A stretch of DNA of 34,319 bases from SZUA-146 sp963922815 (GCA_963922815.1 CAWUKD010000020.1:1-34319); one strand, 5' to 3'; counted from the first letter of the stretch, positions 15,304 to 24,326 are shown. Numbers and translations: made by a program. The notes: generated from the sequence alone by a model not told the origin.

Positions 15304-15949
15304 CGCTGAATCCCAGCGACACGACCGGATAGTATTCATAGTCATCAACCGAATCCTGAAGCTCAAGGCGCTCGGCTTCGAGTTCCTGCAGAAACAGCGG
15401 ATCATTGGCAATCGGGCCGGTAGCGTTCATGGCAACATCGACTTTACCCTGAAACAAAACGCCGGCATCAAAATTAATTCCGACTGTATCGGCGACACGA
15501 AAATCGAATCCAATGCCTGCGTATGGCGCGATGTTGTCAAACGTACCGCGCGCCTCAAGCCGACCGATGTCGGCAGCCTGATACGTCATATCGCCTATAT
15601 TGATCGTACTACCGTCAACGCTGTTGAGCACAACTTCATTGCCGTTTGAAAAGATGCCGGCCGTTACCCGAAACGGGCTCAGCGGTACACGCAGATTGGC
15701 GGTTGCGTACACGGTGCTAAGATCAAGCTCACCGTCATAATCAATGCCCGCCTCGGTGCGGGTATCTTCATAGTTGAATCCATTATAGCCGGCCCGTACA
15801 TCCAGATACGGCACCGGTCGCCAGGTGGCTTCGACACCCAGGCCCAGCGTTCCTGCTTTCACACCAAACCAGAGGTCATCGTCGGCGGCCGCATGCTGAG
15901 TGGCACCCGCGAGTAAAAAGGGGGCTATCAAAAAGATCCGAGTGTTCAT
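15293..15949 (-). CDS. Outer-membrane beta-barrel protein (TIGR04219-like)
   Basis: 218 residues with a signal peptide at 1-22 (cleavage after HAAA or AAADD). The segment LWFGVKAGTLGLGVEATWRP, then DVRAGYN and the C-terminal SLGFSVNF match my memory of the TIGR04219 barrel family. The C-terminal residue is Phe. The role of the family is not established. A short acidic helical insert (FLQELEAERLELQDSVDD, 187-204) is predicted near the end and is probably periplasmic. Its stop region overlaps the LysR gene by 11 bp in convergent orientation, so no terminator can lie between them. Confidence 0.75.
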   Translation of the reverse strand: MNTRIFLIAPFLLAGATQHAAADDDLWFGVKAGTLGLGVEATWRPVPYLDVRAGYNGFNYEDTRTEAGIDYDGELDLSTVYATANLRVPLSPFRVTAGIFSNGNEVVLNSVDGSTINIGDMTYQAADIGRLEARGTFDNIAPYAGIGFDFRVADTVGINFDAGVLFQGKVDVAMNATGPIANDPLFLQELEAERLELQDSVDDYEYYPVVSLGFSVNF

Positions 15950-16249
15950 GGTCGAGCTCCTGCATATGTTTTATCGCGATAGGTACACACTTCAACACAT
16001 CAAGGCGCGTAAAAGGTGTGGAATACAGGAAACACTACGAAAGCACGAGACCAAACTATGTGACGCCGGTCCGAATTTCCCGGATAAGTCGTCAATATCT
16101 CCCGTTACGTCACATCAGAAACGCCGCCGGCAACTTGCGCTGACAATAATTCGGGGTTATGACGAATAGGCTAAAGAACTCACTTAGCAGGCTCGCACCT
16201 ACAACACGCCACTCGTCGTGGCCTGGAGCACTTGCATCTCAGCGTGTGG
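15950..16249. other. Intergenic stretch with no recognisable feature
   Basis: 300 bp between the barrel gene start and the end of a small minus-strand gene. It should carry the barrel gene promoter, but I find no convincing box pair, repeat, RNA gene or protein-like frame. Confidence 0.4.
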
Positions 16250-16606
16250 TCAGTCGCCTTTGAGCCAGTACACCCTGGGCGACTCCGCATCGGACGGAAA
16301 GTCCTTGTTCAGCCGGGGCCGTACAGCCAACAGTTCGAAGTGTGACTTTCCGGCAAGAGACTGCACCTGCTCGTCCGACTCAACGGGAATATAGGTGGAA
16401 TACTGGGGGTCCTTGCCCTGATCCCAATCGATCTCTTCGTAGAACTCAAAGAAATATTTCTGGCCGCACTCACGGCAATGCAGCACATAGCGCCACCAGT
16501 GACTCTCCTGGACCAAAGTGTCCAGCAAGGCAAACAGGTCCTTCATCGGTGCTGCGAAAGCCGCTTCAGGTTCCTTCCAGAGTTTACAGTTTGTTGGATT
16601 TCTCAT
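16250..16606 (-). CDS. Small hypothetical protein with a CxxC motif
   Basis: 118 residues, soluble, rich in aromatic and acidic residues. I cannot assign a named family. Visible marks are HWWRYVLHCRECGQKYFFEFYEEIDW (about residues 36-61), with CREC at 44-47 resembling half of a zinc ribbon, then DPQYSTYIPV (66-75) and the tail PRVYWLKGD. These aromatic-rich strands suggest a small beta fold. The only Cys pair is CREC, apart from Cys7, so a complete four-Cys zinc site would need a partner chain or dimer. The start at 16606 has a weak AGGG just upstream. It lies 123 bp downstream of the CHAT protease gene on the same strand and may belong to its operon; the neighbour also starts with a Cys-pair domain. 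Confidence 0.6.
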   Translation of the reverse strand: MRNPTNCKLWKEPEAAFAAPMKDLFALLDTLVQESHWWRYVLHCRECGQKYFFEFYEEIDWDQGKDPQYSTYIPVESDEQVQSLAGKSHFELLAVRPRLNKDFPSDAESPRVYWLKGD

Positions 16607-16729
16607 TGCCCTATACTGTCAGAAAATCTGATCGCGACCCAGAGTTTAATATTGATACACGCCTGCATTGACCTGCAACGGCACCTGCTTGCTGGCACCT
16701 GAACCTTCGCGCCAACTGCCAGGCCCGTC

Positions 16730-19700
16730 TCAGGTAACCAATTCAATACCTCCGCCCTCGTGAATAACCCGGTCAATCCCGAACTCGGATATCAAATCCC
16801 GATAGGTATGACAAAAACAGGACACGCAGTCGTCATAGTCATCCCAGTGAGCCAGGAAGGTCTCGACAAAAAATCTGGCCACATCCGGGCTTAGCGGCCA
16901 GATTGATGTGATCACAAAATCGTACCCGGCCGATTTGAATGCGTACGGCAGTCCCTGCGCTTCCCACCCTTCAAGACTACCTTCCATCGCACTTGCACCG
17001 CCCCAACACGCGAGGACAATCGCCACTCTTGCAGAATTTCCTGCGGCACCTTTGCACTCCGATATCTGTGTTTCTGTGACTTCCCGACCAAAAGAAAATA
17101 CGAGGTTGGTCGTTTCCAGGTCTCGACGCTGCTTGCCGTGCCCGATATAAACGAGACAATCGGAATCAACTACCGCATCGAGAAACATAGAGTTCGAAGC
17201 CGCCATTCGTTTAAACATGTTCGCATTCGCGCCTGACTTATCACCTCGTGGCTGGTATTTCAGCGTGTCCAGTTCAGGCAAGTCGCCAAGCGGATTTACG
17301 AACAGATTCATTTTGCCGTCAACCGTTTTTGCAAACGGTGCCGTGGTGACAGCGCGCATGGTAGAACTGGAGAACACCCGGGACAGCAACCGATTTCCCT
17401 GGGTTTCTTCGGACATACCGACCAAAGTGGAGAAGAAACACCAGGGGAAATTCAGCAGATACGCTTTTGGACTTACACCCATCCAGTCGGCGTCACCCGG
17501 ATAAAGTTCTATCAGCGACCTGACCCACTCGATACCGTCGCGAATCGCCTCATTGGCCCGCGTTAGCTCCTCGGCTTTTTTATCCTGGCTCGAATAACGG
17601 TTGGCAAAGATCCCGTCTACCGAGCGATAGAGTCTTAGAGGAACATCCCAGTCAATTCTCGACAAAGAAAATACACCGCTCTCAGGCTCACTTACCCAGA
17701 CCCAGGCACCCTCTGTTTCGTGCAGTGAAGTCACCAGCCACATTTGGGCATAGTTTTCGACAAACAGGCGGTTTGAAGAGGCGCCTGCTAACCGATCCGG
17801 TTCGCTAAACTGACTGGCAAGATATCGCGATCGGCTTTGTTCTCCGATTTTTGCTATGAAACTCAGCTGCTCCTGATTCGGGGACCAGTCAGTAATGCTC
17901 AGCAAGCACCTGAAATACCGGCCCACATCGGAACCGGCCAGCTGCTGCGCCCTTATGGCCAGGCGGTTATCCTCCTGGTTGTAGTTACGCACACGTACGG
18001 CACTGTCGAGATTCTTCTTGTACAAATCCAGTGCTTTCGTAAAGTCGCTTTTCACTTCGTAACCTTTAGCCAGGTTTCTCCTCAGGCTGGTTACGGACGA
18101 AGGCGAGTAGTTATCCAGCAAATAGGCGTCACTCTCCTCTACGGTCGGACCAAGCAAATTGACCACTATGTTTGCCGTAGAAACATTGGTCTCGGGGGTC
18201 TCGAAACCGATTAAGCCGCTAAATGCAGCGCCATAGGCCAGTCGAAGTTTGATTGGCAGGGGGTCACCGAATTCATTGAAACTTCTGACAAGAGAATTGA
18301 GAAGCCACTTGGCCAGCCGATTTTGTCCAGCCCACTGAACAAGCATCGGCAGGGTATCAGGATTACGCAGCTCATCTGGCTCCGATCGCTCAGGTGCGCT
18401 CACGAGCAGCGGATGATGCATGATCTGCTCGAAATGCAGATCAAGCACTTCTTCAGAAGCCTCCCGGGTATCCCATACCCGAACGACTACCGTTCGGTAA
18501 TGGTCACCCATGCTCTTTTCGAAATCTTCAATATCTTCCTTGCGATGCGGCCCGTAGCCTTCCACTCGAAACCTCAGTTCTTCGTACAGTTCCAGCTCGT
18601 GGTCAAAACTGTAGTTGATGGGAATTTTCTTGAAGATGATGGAGCCGTAGTTGACGCTGGCTTCCTCTGCAACGCTCGCCCAGTGTGGACCGTTGGGAAG
18701 CATGTTGTAGATAAGGTCAAACTTTTCAATCGTACGGTCTGATGCGGTGGACTCCGTCTCCGTAGCCGTCGTCGACCCAGGTAGCGAATTCAAAAGCTCT
18801 ATTGCCTGATTTTTGAGTTCAACGTCCCCCATTTCATCCGACGTCAGCAAGGCGTCTCGGAGCAGATTTCCGGCTTCCCTATGCTCCTCAACCTGAATCA
18901 GCTTTTTTGCAGCAGAAATTGATAGATAAACCGACGCCCTGTAATTCTCGTGAACGCGCTTGTAATAGCGAGCTTTCATGGATTCCAGTCTGGCAACAAG
19001 AGTGGGAGGCAGATATTCTCCCCCTTCTCTCATCGCAAAATCGAGATACGGAAGAGCATCGAAAGTCGTCAGGCTGTTCAGGCGTTCCAGCGTAAAACCA
19101 AACAAGCCGACAACCATGAAGACCTGTTCATTTGACTCTCCCGTCGGGTGTCCCCGAGTCAGATAGCATTCCGCCAGGTCCATGCTAAAGAGCAGGTCAC
19201 CAGCAAAGTGATAGTTAAGCACAAAGTTGAATAATTGCTGGTAAGTGAGCAGGCTCGCATCTTTTGTACCTAGCAGAGTTTTGATTTCCGTATCGTATTG
19301 ACGGGTTTTTTCGTCGTCGTGCCGCTCATAAGCGACCTTCTCACTTTCTTGCAGCGCGACTGACCGGGCGTCCTCTATATCCGAATCCAGAGACTGTACC
19401 ACCAGTTCAAAATACTCTTTCCCGTCGTTTTCGGGAGCGTGATTATTTACCGCATCACGAAATGCGGTCAGACACCTGCTGGTTTGCTCATAAATGCTGA
19501 ATTTATTGTGCACTTCAATCTGGAACCCACTATCAGGAACGGATTCGAGCTCATCCCTCTTAGCCACCTGCAGATTTAACAGTTCAATCTGATGCGTTAC
19601 GAAGAGACGAGCACGAAGTTCGAGCGGCAGGCCCAGTCTGCTGATTCTTTGACGCTCACGTACGCCATCGAGATAGACACGCTCATCGGGTACTTCCAGT

Positions 19701-20092
19701 AGCCCTGGAATCTGACTGGCGGAACCCATTGTCTGGCATGGCAGGTCTTTCCATATCGTGAAATGGGGTTTTGCCTGAGCAAGTTCCCGCAGGCAGCGAT
19801 CCAGACCCTCAAGGTTAAACAGCGGCACAGTATTGGGAATAATGAACAGCAGCCGGCCGCGATCGGCATGAACAATGAGACTTGATGCCGTGAAAAAGCC
19901 AAGAAACCCGCAGGCTGAACACTGCAGGGAATTCAGTAGCCCTTCTTCGGCCAACCGCATTTCGGGAGAGCCCGGAAAAACAACATGATGAACGACTGAA
20001 TCTGGCAGAGGCTCGTTACATGAGCCGCAGGGTTGTCCAACAATGTCCGTTCTTGGTACTTTCGGATATAATAATTCTTGATAGTCCTTCAT
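16730..20092 (-). CDS. CpXC-CHAT protein: caspase-like peptidase with N-terminal zinc ribbon
   Basis: About 1,120 residues from the ATG at 20092. Residues 10-85 resemble the CpXC domain: CGSC at 22-25, CSAC at 58-61, then GFLGFFTASSLIVHADRGRLLFIIPN. A long helical region follows (about 150-780) with TPR-like pairs, for example near YEVKSDFTKALDLYKKNLDSA. The last 170 residues are a CHAT domain of the caspase clan: VYIGHGK with catalytic His985, VLACWGG with nucleophile Cys1029, and the family segment AFKSAGYDFVITSIWPLSPDVARFF. Such enzymes cleave partner proteins in regulated-death and defence modules. AAGGA stands 11 bases before the ATG but 5 before a TTG at 20098, so the true start may be two codons earlier; a GTG at 20149 would overlap the divergent gene. 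Some stretches look more AT-rich than neighbours (25 GC of 60 at 19261-19320), hinting at transfer. The protease call is strong, the biological role is inference. Confidence 0.85.
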   Translation of the reverse strand: MKDYQELLYPKVPRTDIVGQPCGSCNEPLPDSVVHHVVFPGSPEMRLAEEGLLNSLQCSACGFLGFFTASSLIVHADRGRLLFIIPNTVPLFNLEGLDRCLRELAQAKPHFTIWKDLPCQTMGSASQIPGLLEVPDERVYLDGVRERQRISRLGLPLELRARLFVTHQIELLNLQVAKRDELESVPDSGFQIEVHNKFSIYEQTSRCLTAFRDAVNNHAPENDGKEYFELVVQSLDSDIEDARSVALQESEKVAYERHDDEKTRQYDTEIKTLLGTKDASLLTYQQLFNFVLNYHFAGDLLFSMDLAECYLTRGHPTGESNEQVFMVVGLFGFTLERLNSLTTFDALPYLDFAMREGGEYLPPTLVARLESMKARYYKRVHENYRASVYLSISAAKKLIQVEEHREAGNLLRDALLTSDEMGDVELKNQAIELLNSLPGSTTATETESTASDRTIEKFDLIYNMLPNGPHWASVAEEASVNYGSIIFKKIPINYSFDHELELYEELRFRVEGYGPHRKEDIEDFEKSMGDHYRTVVVRVWDTREASEEVLDLHFEQIMHHPLLVSAPERSEPDELRNPDTLPMLVQWAGQNRLAKWLLNSLVRSFNEFGDPLPIKLRLAYGAAFSGLIGFETPETNVSTANIVVNLLGPTVEESDAYLLDNYSPSSVTSLRRNLAKGYEVKSDFTKALDLYKKNLDSAVRVRNYNQEDNRLAIRAQQLAGSDVGRYFRCLLSITDWSPNQEQLSFIAKIGEQSRSRYLASQFSEPDRLAGASSNRLFVENYAQMWLVTSLHETEGAWVWVSEPESGVFSLSRIDWDVPLRLYRSVDGIFANRYSSQDKKAEELTRANEAIRDGIEWVRSLIELYPGDADWMGVSPKAYLLNFPWCFFSTLVGMSEETQGNRLLSRVFSSSTMRAVTTAPFAKTVDGKMNLFVNPLGDLPELDTLKYQPRGDKSGANANMFKRMAASNSMFLDAVVDSDCLVYIGHGKQRRDLETTNLVFSFGREVTETQISECKGAAGNSARVAIVLACWGGASAMEGSLEGWEAQGLPYAFKSAGYDFVITSIWPLSPDVARFFVETFLAHWDDYDDCVSCFCHTYRDLISEFGIDRVIHEGGGIELVT
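20067..20072 (+). promoter_or_regulatory. Consensus -10 box for the divergent small gene, inside the CHAT gene
   Basis: A perfect TATAAT lies 37 bp before the ATG at 20109 and within the first codons of the CHAT gene on the other strand. The predicted start would be near 20079. No good -35 box lies 17 bp upstream (TGTCCG at 20044-20049), so an activator or an extended element may be needed. Confidence 0.35.
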
Positions 20093-20108
20093 AGACAAAG
20101 CGGTCCTT

Positions 20109-20501
20109 ATGAATTCAACGCCAAACATTGCGGTCGAACAGGTCGCCACAGCGGTAATTGAACGACTGGTCGACGAAGACCAGCTGGAGCAGGCACGGTC
20201 TGAAGTCGGACGTATTGCACGTGGAGAACCAGGGTCCGGTCATCTTCCTGCTACCGAAATGATCGTAATTGCCGGCCTGGCCGTTCAGGTCGCCACGGTA
20301 ACCGTATCGATTGCGCAGCTGGTTTCCAACTTCAAGAGTCGCAGCAGAGAAGAAAAAATAACAGACGTGCTTGAAAAAATCGCCGAGCAGGCTTCAGACC
20401 CCTCGATCATGGAAGACAAAAAAGTCATCCAGGTTGCCGAGCAAACGGTCGATATCATTGTTCCGTTACTGACTAGTTCTTCAGGCAAAGATCAAGCCTG
20501 A
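20109..20501 (+). CDS. Small membrane protein divergent from the CHAT protease
   Basis: 130 residues, unassigned. Residues 5-40 are a charged helix (VEQVATAVIERLVDEDQLEQARSEV is spread over 9-33), residues 51-73 are one strong hydrophobic segment (MIVIAGLAVQVATVTVSIAQLV), followed by a basic patch KSRSREEK (76-83) and a second charged helix to 120. This is the layout of a single-pass or membrane-inserting protein. Only 16 bp separate its start from that of the CHAT gene and there is no clear ribosome-binding site, so it may be weakly translated or leaderless. The GEPGSG stretch (39-44) just before the membrane part is flexible and could be a cleavage site. In caspase-like bacterial modules a small membrane protein is often the substrate or effector; that role is inference here. 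Confidence 0.65.
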   Translation: MNSTPNIAVEQVATAVIERLVDEDQLEQARSEVGRIARGEPGSGHLPATEMIVIAGLAVQVATVTVSIAQLVSNFKSRSREEKITDVLEKIAEQASDPSIMEDKKVIQVAEQTVDIIVPLLTSSSGKDQA

Positions 20502-20777
20502 GCCGCTCAATCCTGCCACCTCCGGTTGTATCAGCATCTGTTCGGCCCCATCAGGTCGCCGCCGTGGTCTCAGTGTAATTACCAGATTACGGCATTGAGA
20601 GCACCACCACCAGGAAGAGTCTCGCGCTGAAAATAAGGCAGTTGGTGCGCGGGTTTGCGCCACCAGAGGATGGCCATCGGCTGGCAGGCGACTCAATTCC
20701 ACACTCGTTGAAATTGAATGATATTCTTTTGACTAGCAGTGCATACAAAGCACTTTCACCTATATCGGGAATCGACT
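20502..20777. other. Intergenic stretch before the DUF885 gene
   Basis: 276 bp. The last 80 bp are AT-rich (TTGAAATTGAATGATATTC, 20708-20726) and probably hold the promoter of the DUF885 gene, but no box pair has proper spacing. No terminator is evident after the small membrane gene. Confidence 0.3.
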
Positions 20778-22637
20778 ATGCCAATTACACGCCGAACTCT
20801 GCTTGTGTCTTCTGCAACCGCTGCCCTTGCCGGCGTAGTGACCGCCTGTACGGGAAACGCCGTTCGCGTCGCGCCCTCGACAGACGAAGCCGCTGGCGCC
20901 AGCGCACTGAAATCCGCCGAATCATTACTGGATCAGGTGACCGATCTTTTGGTTAAGGCCTATCCGGAAACCGCATCGAGCGCTGGAATCGACAAAGATA
21001 ATTACGCGGATCTCAAATCCAGACTTACCGACAGAACGGCCTCCGGTCAGGCAGGAATTGAGGCGGATGTCAGGCACCTGCTGGCAAAACTCAATGCCAT
21101 CGACACCGCGGAGTTGTCTGCCGATGCTGCACTTGATGTCGATGTTGTGCGCACCATGTTCGATATTGCCGCGCAGGGGTTCGATTTTGATTTTGGCGAC
21201 AACGCGATGCTGAACTACAACTGGTCCTATCGACCAAGTCCCTATGTCGTTGCGCAAAATACCGGAGCCTTTGTCGAAATTCCAAGCTTCATTGACGCCA
21301 GTCATAACATTGAAAACAGCAGCGATGCCGATGCCTGCCTCGCGCGCCTGGAGGCTTACGCCGGCCAGCTTGACGGAGAAACCGGGCGAGTCATATCAGA
21401 CGGCGCCCGTGGGTACGTGCTGCCCGACTTTTTGCTGGAAAAAACCATCGGTCAGCTGCGCGGCGCGCTTACCAAATCGCCCGGCGACTGGGGACTGGTG
21501 ACCAGCTTTGCCCAAAAAGCTTCATCATTTAATCCGGCGGCTCGCAGACAGGCAGCATCAATTGCCAAAGACGCCATCGCGCCTGCGATTCGTCGACAAA
21601 TAGACGCCTTGAGCGCTTTGTCGTCAAAGGCGACCAGCGACGCAGGTATCTGGGCAAAACCGAGGGGCGACGAGTACTACGACTGGGCACTGCGGGCCGG
21701 AACCACCACCAACATGTCGCCGGACGAAGTCCATCAAATGGGACTCGATGAGCTGGCCAGCCTGCAGTCTCGCATGGAACCGATTCTTCAAAGCATCGGG
21801 TACACCAAAGGCACGGTCGGTGATCGCATGACAGCCCTGGGTCAGGACCCTCGCTATCACTTTTCGGACGGTGACAAGGGCCGCGCCGAAATCATGACGT
21901 TTATCGACGACGCACTAACGGACATTCGCGCGCTGATGCCGAAGGCTTTTGAAACCCAGGTGCCCGGCTTTCTCGAAGTAACGCGCATTGACCCCGAAGT
22001 TGAAGCTGGCGCCCCGGGAGCCTATGGCGGAGCCGGATCTATCGACGGCACTCAGCCAGGGCACTACTGGATTAATCTTCGAACGCCGGCGCTGCACAAC
22101 AAGTTCAACCTGATGGACCTGTCTTACCACGAAGCCATCCCCGGGCACGTATGGCAGGCGGAATATACCTTCAAGCAGCCGCTGGTACGTTCGTTGCTGG
22201 CATTCAACGCCTACTCCGAAGGCTGGGCCCTGTACGCACAGCAGATTGCCGATGAGCTTGGTGTTTACGACGAATTCCCCGTTGGGCGATTGGGCTATTT
22301 ACAGTCGCTGGCATTTCGCGCCTGTCGTCTGGTCGTGGACACGGGCCTGCATTCCAAGCGCTGGACGCGTGAACAGGCCAACACGTGGTTTGTTAAAAAC
22401 AACGGCTCAACGCCGGAAGAAGTGCGCGGAGAGGTCGATCGCTATTGCGCCTGGCCCGGACAGGCGTGTGGATACAAGGTCGGGCACTCGGCCATCAACC
22501 GCCTGCGCGCGAAAGCCGAAAACCAACTGGGTAACAGATTCGACTACCGCAAATTTAACGACGCAGTCGTTTTGGGCGGAGCGGTTCCAATGTCGGTGCT
22601 GGAACGCGTAATCGATGGATACATAGCCCAAAGCTGA
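20778..22637 (+). CDS. DUF885 family putative peptidase, Tat-exported lipoprotein
   Basis: 619 residues from the ATG at 20778. The N terminus ITRRTLLVSSATAALAGVVTAC has a twin-arginine motif, a hydrophobic stretch and a lipobox (VTAC), so it is probably exported folded and lipidated. The body is typical of DUF885 proteins, about 580-600 residues, with the zinc-binding motif HEAIPGH at 451-457 (H-E-x-x-x-x-H) in LSYHEAIPGHVWQ, then ALYAQQIADELG and RGEVDRYCAWPGQACGYKVG. The family is thought to be metallopeptidases distantly related to M3/M32 enzymes; substrates are not known. A weak GGGA precedes the start. It converges with the winged-helix regulator gene, with 75 bp between stops. Confidence 0.88.
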   Translation: MPITRRTLLVSSATAALAGVVTACTGNAVRVAPSTDEAAGASALKSAESLLDQVTDLLVKAYPETASSAGIDKDNYADLKSRLTDRTASGQAGIEADVRHLLAKLNAIDTAELSADAALDVDVVRTMFDIAAQGFDFDFGDNAMLNYNWSYRPSPYVVAQNTGAFVEIPSFIDASHNIENSSDADACLARLEAYAGQLDGETGRVISDGARGYVLPDFLLEKTIGQLRGALTKSPGDWGLVTSFAQKASSFNPAARRQAASIAKDAIAPAIRRQIDALSALSSKATSDAGIWAKPRGDEYYDWALRAGTTTNMSPDEVHQMGLDELASLQSRMEPILQSIGYTKGTVGDRMTALGQDPRYHFSDGDKGRAEIMTFIDDALTDIRALMPKAFETQVPGFLEVTRIDPEVEAGAPGAYGGAGSIDGTQPGHYWINLRTPALHNKFNLMDLSYHEAIPGHVWQAEYTFKQPLVRSLLAFNAYSEGWALYAQQIADELGVYDEFPVGRLGYLQSLAFRACRLVVDTGLHSKRWTREQANTWFVKNNGSTPEEVRGEVDRYCAWPGQACGYKVGHSAINRLRAKAENQLGNRFDYRKFNDAVVLGGAVPMSVLERVIDGYIAQS

Positions 22638-22712
22638 TCGGCAGCCACAGCAGCAACGCCTGAGTTCGTGCAAGCGCACAGACTCTGGCGCGGCCTTATC
22701 CTTTCTTGCGTG

Positions 22713-23429
22713 TTATATGGTCGTTGACCCGGCGTCCTGAATGGACAGACATCCCTGAAAATCCTGACGCTGTCCATCGCGCACCGCAATCGAAATGGTT
22801 TTGCATTTATCGAGCTCGCGAGCCGAAAAAATCACGTGCAAGCCGTCGTCGGAAAGCACCGGAGTGCCCAACTTGACCGATTGCCTGTCGGGGACCAGAA
22901 AACGCAGACATCCCGACGCCATGGTTATCACAATCCGGTTTTGCTCAACCCGCGCGGCGGTAGCGCTGTCTGTCCCCGGACCAGATAATCCGAACAGAGT
23001 GTCTTCACGCGCATTCGATTGAAAGTGTCCGACCACCAACGATGCGACCAGAAAAACAGAGGCCACGGAAAGCGCGGCCCGCAACGGTCTTTTGGTTACC
23101 GATCCACTTTCTGTGTTCCATTGCACTGCAGGATAAATCCACTGATAGCCCTGCCTGGGAACGGTTCTAACCAGACGCGGTGTGCGGGCGTCATCCCCGA
23201 GCTGGATGCGGATAGTCCAGAGCGCCTGATTCAGGCCTTTGTTCCCGGTTTCATAATTGCCCGCCCAGATGGTGTCGATAAACTCCTGGCGACTGACTAC
23301 GTCCGGCGCCTTTTTCACCAGCAATTCAAGCACACGCCACGCCTGCTCTTTGAACAGAACCACTTCTCCGTTGCGCCGGATCATGCGTTTCAACGCATGA
23401 AAGTGAAGCACTGGCGGCGACGCGTTCAT
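22713..23429 (-). CDS. ToxR/CadC-like membrane winged-helix regulator
   Basis: 238 residues. Residues 8-100 are an OmpR/PhoB-type winged helix (FKEQAWRVLELLVKKAPDVVSRQEFIDTIW, split over 26-55, then LVRTVPRQGYQW at 86-97). A transmembrane helix at 117-134 follows, and about 100 periplasmic residues with three cysteines (174, 209, 227) may form a disulfide and sense redox state or a ligand. This is the architecture of ToxR, CadC and PsaE: no receiver domain, DNA binding from the membrane. It is divergent from a lipoprotein gene, and tandem repeats suited to such a domain lie in between, so it likely regulates that gene. Confidence 0.85.
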   Translation of the reverse strand: MNASPPVLHFHALKRMIRRNGEVVLFKEQAWRVLELLVKKAPDVVSRQEFIDTIWAGNYETGNKGLNQALWTIRIQLGDDARTPRLVRTVPRQGYQWIYPAVQWNTESGSVTKRPLRAALSVASVFLVASLVVGHFQSNAREDTLFGLSGPGTDSATAARVEQNRIVITMASGCLRFLVPDRQSVKLGTPVLSDDGLHVIFSARELDKCKTISIAVRDGQRQDFQGCLSIQDAGSTTI

Positions 23430-23460
23430 GTTATTGGCTGTCTCCCATGCTGTTTATGAC

Positions 23461-23486
23461 CAAAAGAGAACAAAAGAGTTGCGCAA
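23461..23486. promoter_or_regulatory. Tandem CAAAAGAG repeat and TTGCGCAA palindrome
   Basis: CAAAAGAG occurs at 23461-23468 and 23471-23478, exactly 10 bp apart, followed by the perfect palindrome TTGCGCAA at 23479-23486. PhoB/OmpR-type domains bind direct repeats about one helical turn apart, so this is a candidate operator for the divergent ToxR-like regulator. It is 58-83 bp before the GTG start of the lipoprotein gene. Confidence 0.4.
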
Positions 23487-23543
23487 TTGCAGGTTGAGCC
23501 GTTCACTGCTAAATCGACGAATGACGACGAACCGGAGACGATC

Positions 23544-24326
23544 GTGAGAATGTTCATTGTATTGGTATCACTGCTAACAATATCCTGCGTAAGCTCGCAC
23601 GGGCCGGCGGCACCGGGCAAAACCCTGCTGCAGGCCATCGACGGCACCCGACTGAATCCCTACAGCCACACATGGCAGCAGTGTGCTCTGCAGGAAGGCC
23701 GCTGGCAAACCTCGGATCCACTGACAGAGCGGCTTGAGCTTCTCGATGATGACACGATCCGTCTGACCCATACGGTCGATCGGGCCCAGGGTCCGACCAC
23801 TGTTGCCACCATGCTGCTGGATCGCACCCACCTTGGGCCCACCAAACTCGAACTGACAGCTCGCCTGCCGGATGGCAAAACTAAAGACCTGTTCGCTTTT
23901 GATCTGACGCCTGCCGGCTACTCTGGGTGGAGTGCACTGACCGGCGAGATGGAGCAAAAGGCCGGCGTGATTACATCGAACATGCTGCACGGGACCATAC
24001 TCGGCCTGCCACTGGCAACACTGGGCCCGCAATCCGCTCCCATGACATTTACAGCCTCAATGATGAATTTCGACGCCACGTACCGCATCATCGCAAAGTG
24101 GGCCGGAGCGAAACAGATCACGTTCAATGGCAGCAAGATCGACGTTCAGCTCGTTGACGTAGAGTGGCATCACAACGAGTCAGGTGACGTCTATCCGCCT
24201 GGGCCAAATGCCAGCGGTGGTCGCTACTGGCTAATTACAAATCCACCAGCCGGACTGCCGTATGTTATTCGATATCAAACCGACACCTACGCGGTTGAGT
24301 TTTTTCAGTCAGTCTGCCCGCCCTGA
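23544..24326 (+). CDS. Hypothetical lipoprotein
   Basis: 260 residues from a GTG at 23544, favoured because GGAGA lies 6 bases before it and because it begins the signal MRMFIVLVSLLTISC, whose Cys suits a lipobox although the -3 Thr is not ideal. An ATG at 23487 would add a charged, unlikely leader. The mature part is beta-rich, with WQQCALQEGRWQTSD (near 54-68), a repeated pattern of Thr and Leu strands, MTFTASMMNFDATYRI in the middle and PAGLPYVIRYQTD near the end. Two Cys besides the lipid one, at the WQQCAL and SVCPP ends, could form a disulfide. No named family is recognised. It lies opposite the ToxR-like regulator. Confidence 0.7.
   Translation: MRMFIVLVSLLTISCVSSHGPAAPGKTLLQAIDGTRLNPYSHTWQQCALQEGRWQTSDPLTERLELLDDDTIRLTHTVDRAQGPTTVATMLLDRTHLGPTKLELTARLPDGKTKDLFAFDLTPAGYSGWSALTGEMEQKAGVITSNMLHGTILGLPLATLGPQSAPMTFTASMMNFDATYRIIAKWAGAKQITFNGSKIDVQLVDVEWHHNESGDVYPPGPNASGGRYWLITNPPAGLPYVIRYQTDTYAVEFFQSVCPP

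Noticed and set aside
20481..20702. Minus-strand frame of 73 codons with WWWCSQC
   Set aside because: Would overlap the end of the small membrane gene; no start site or homologous pattern.
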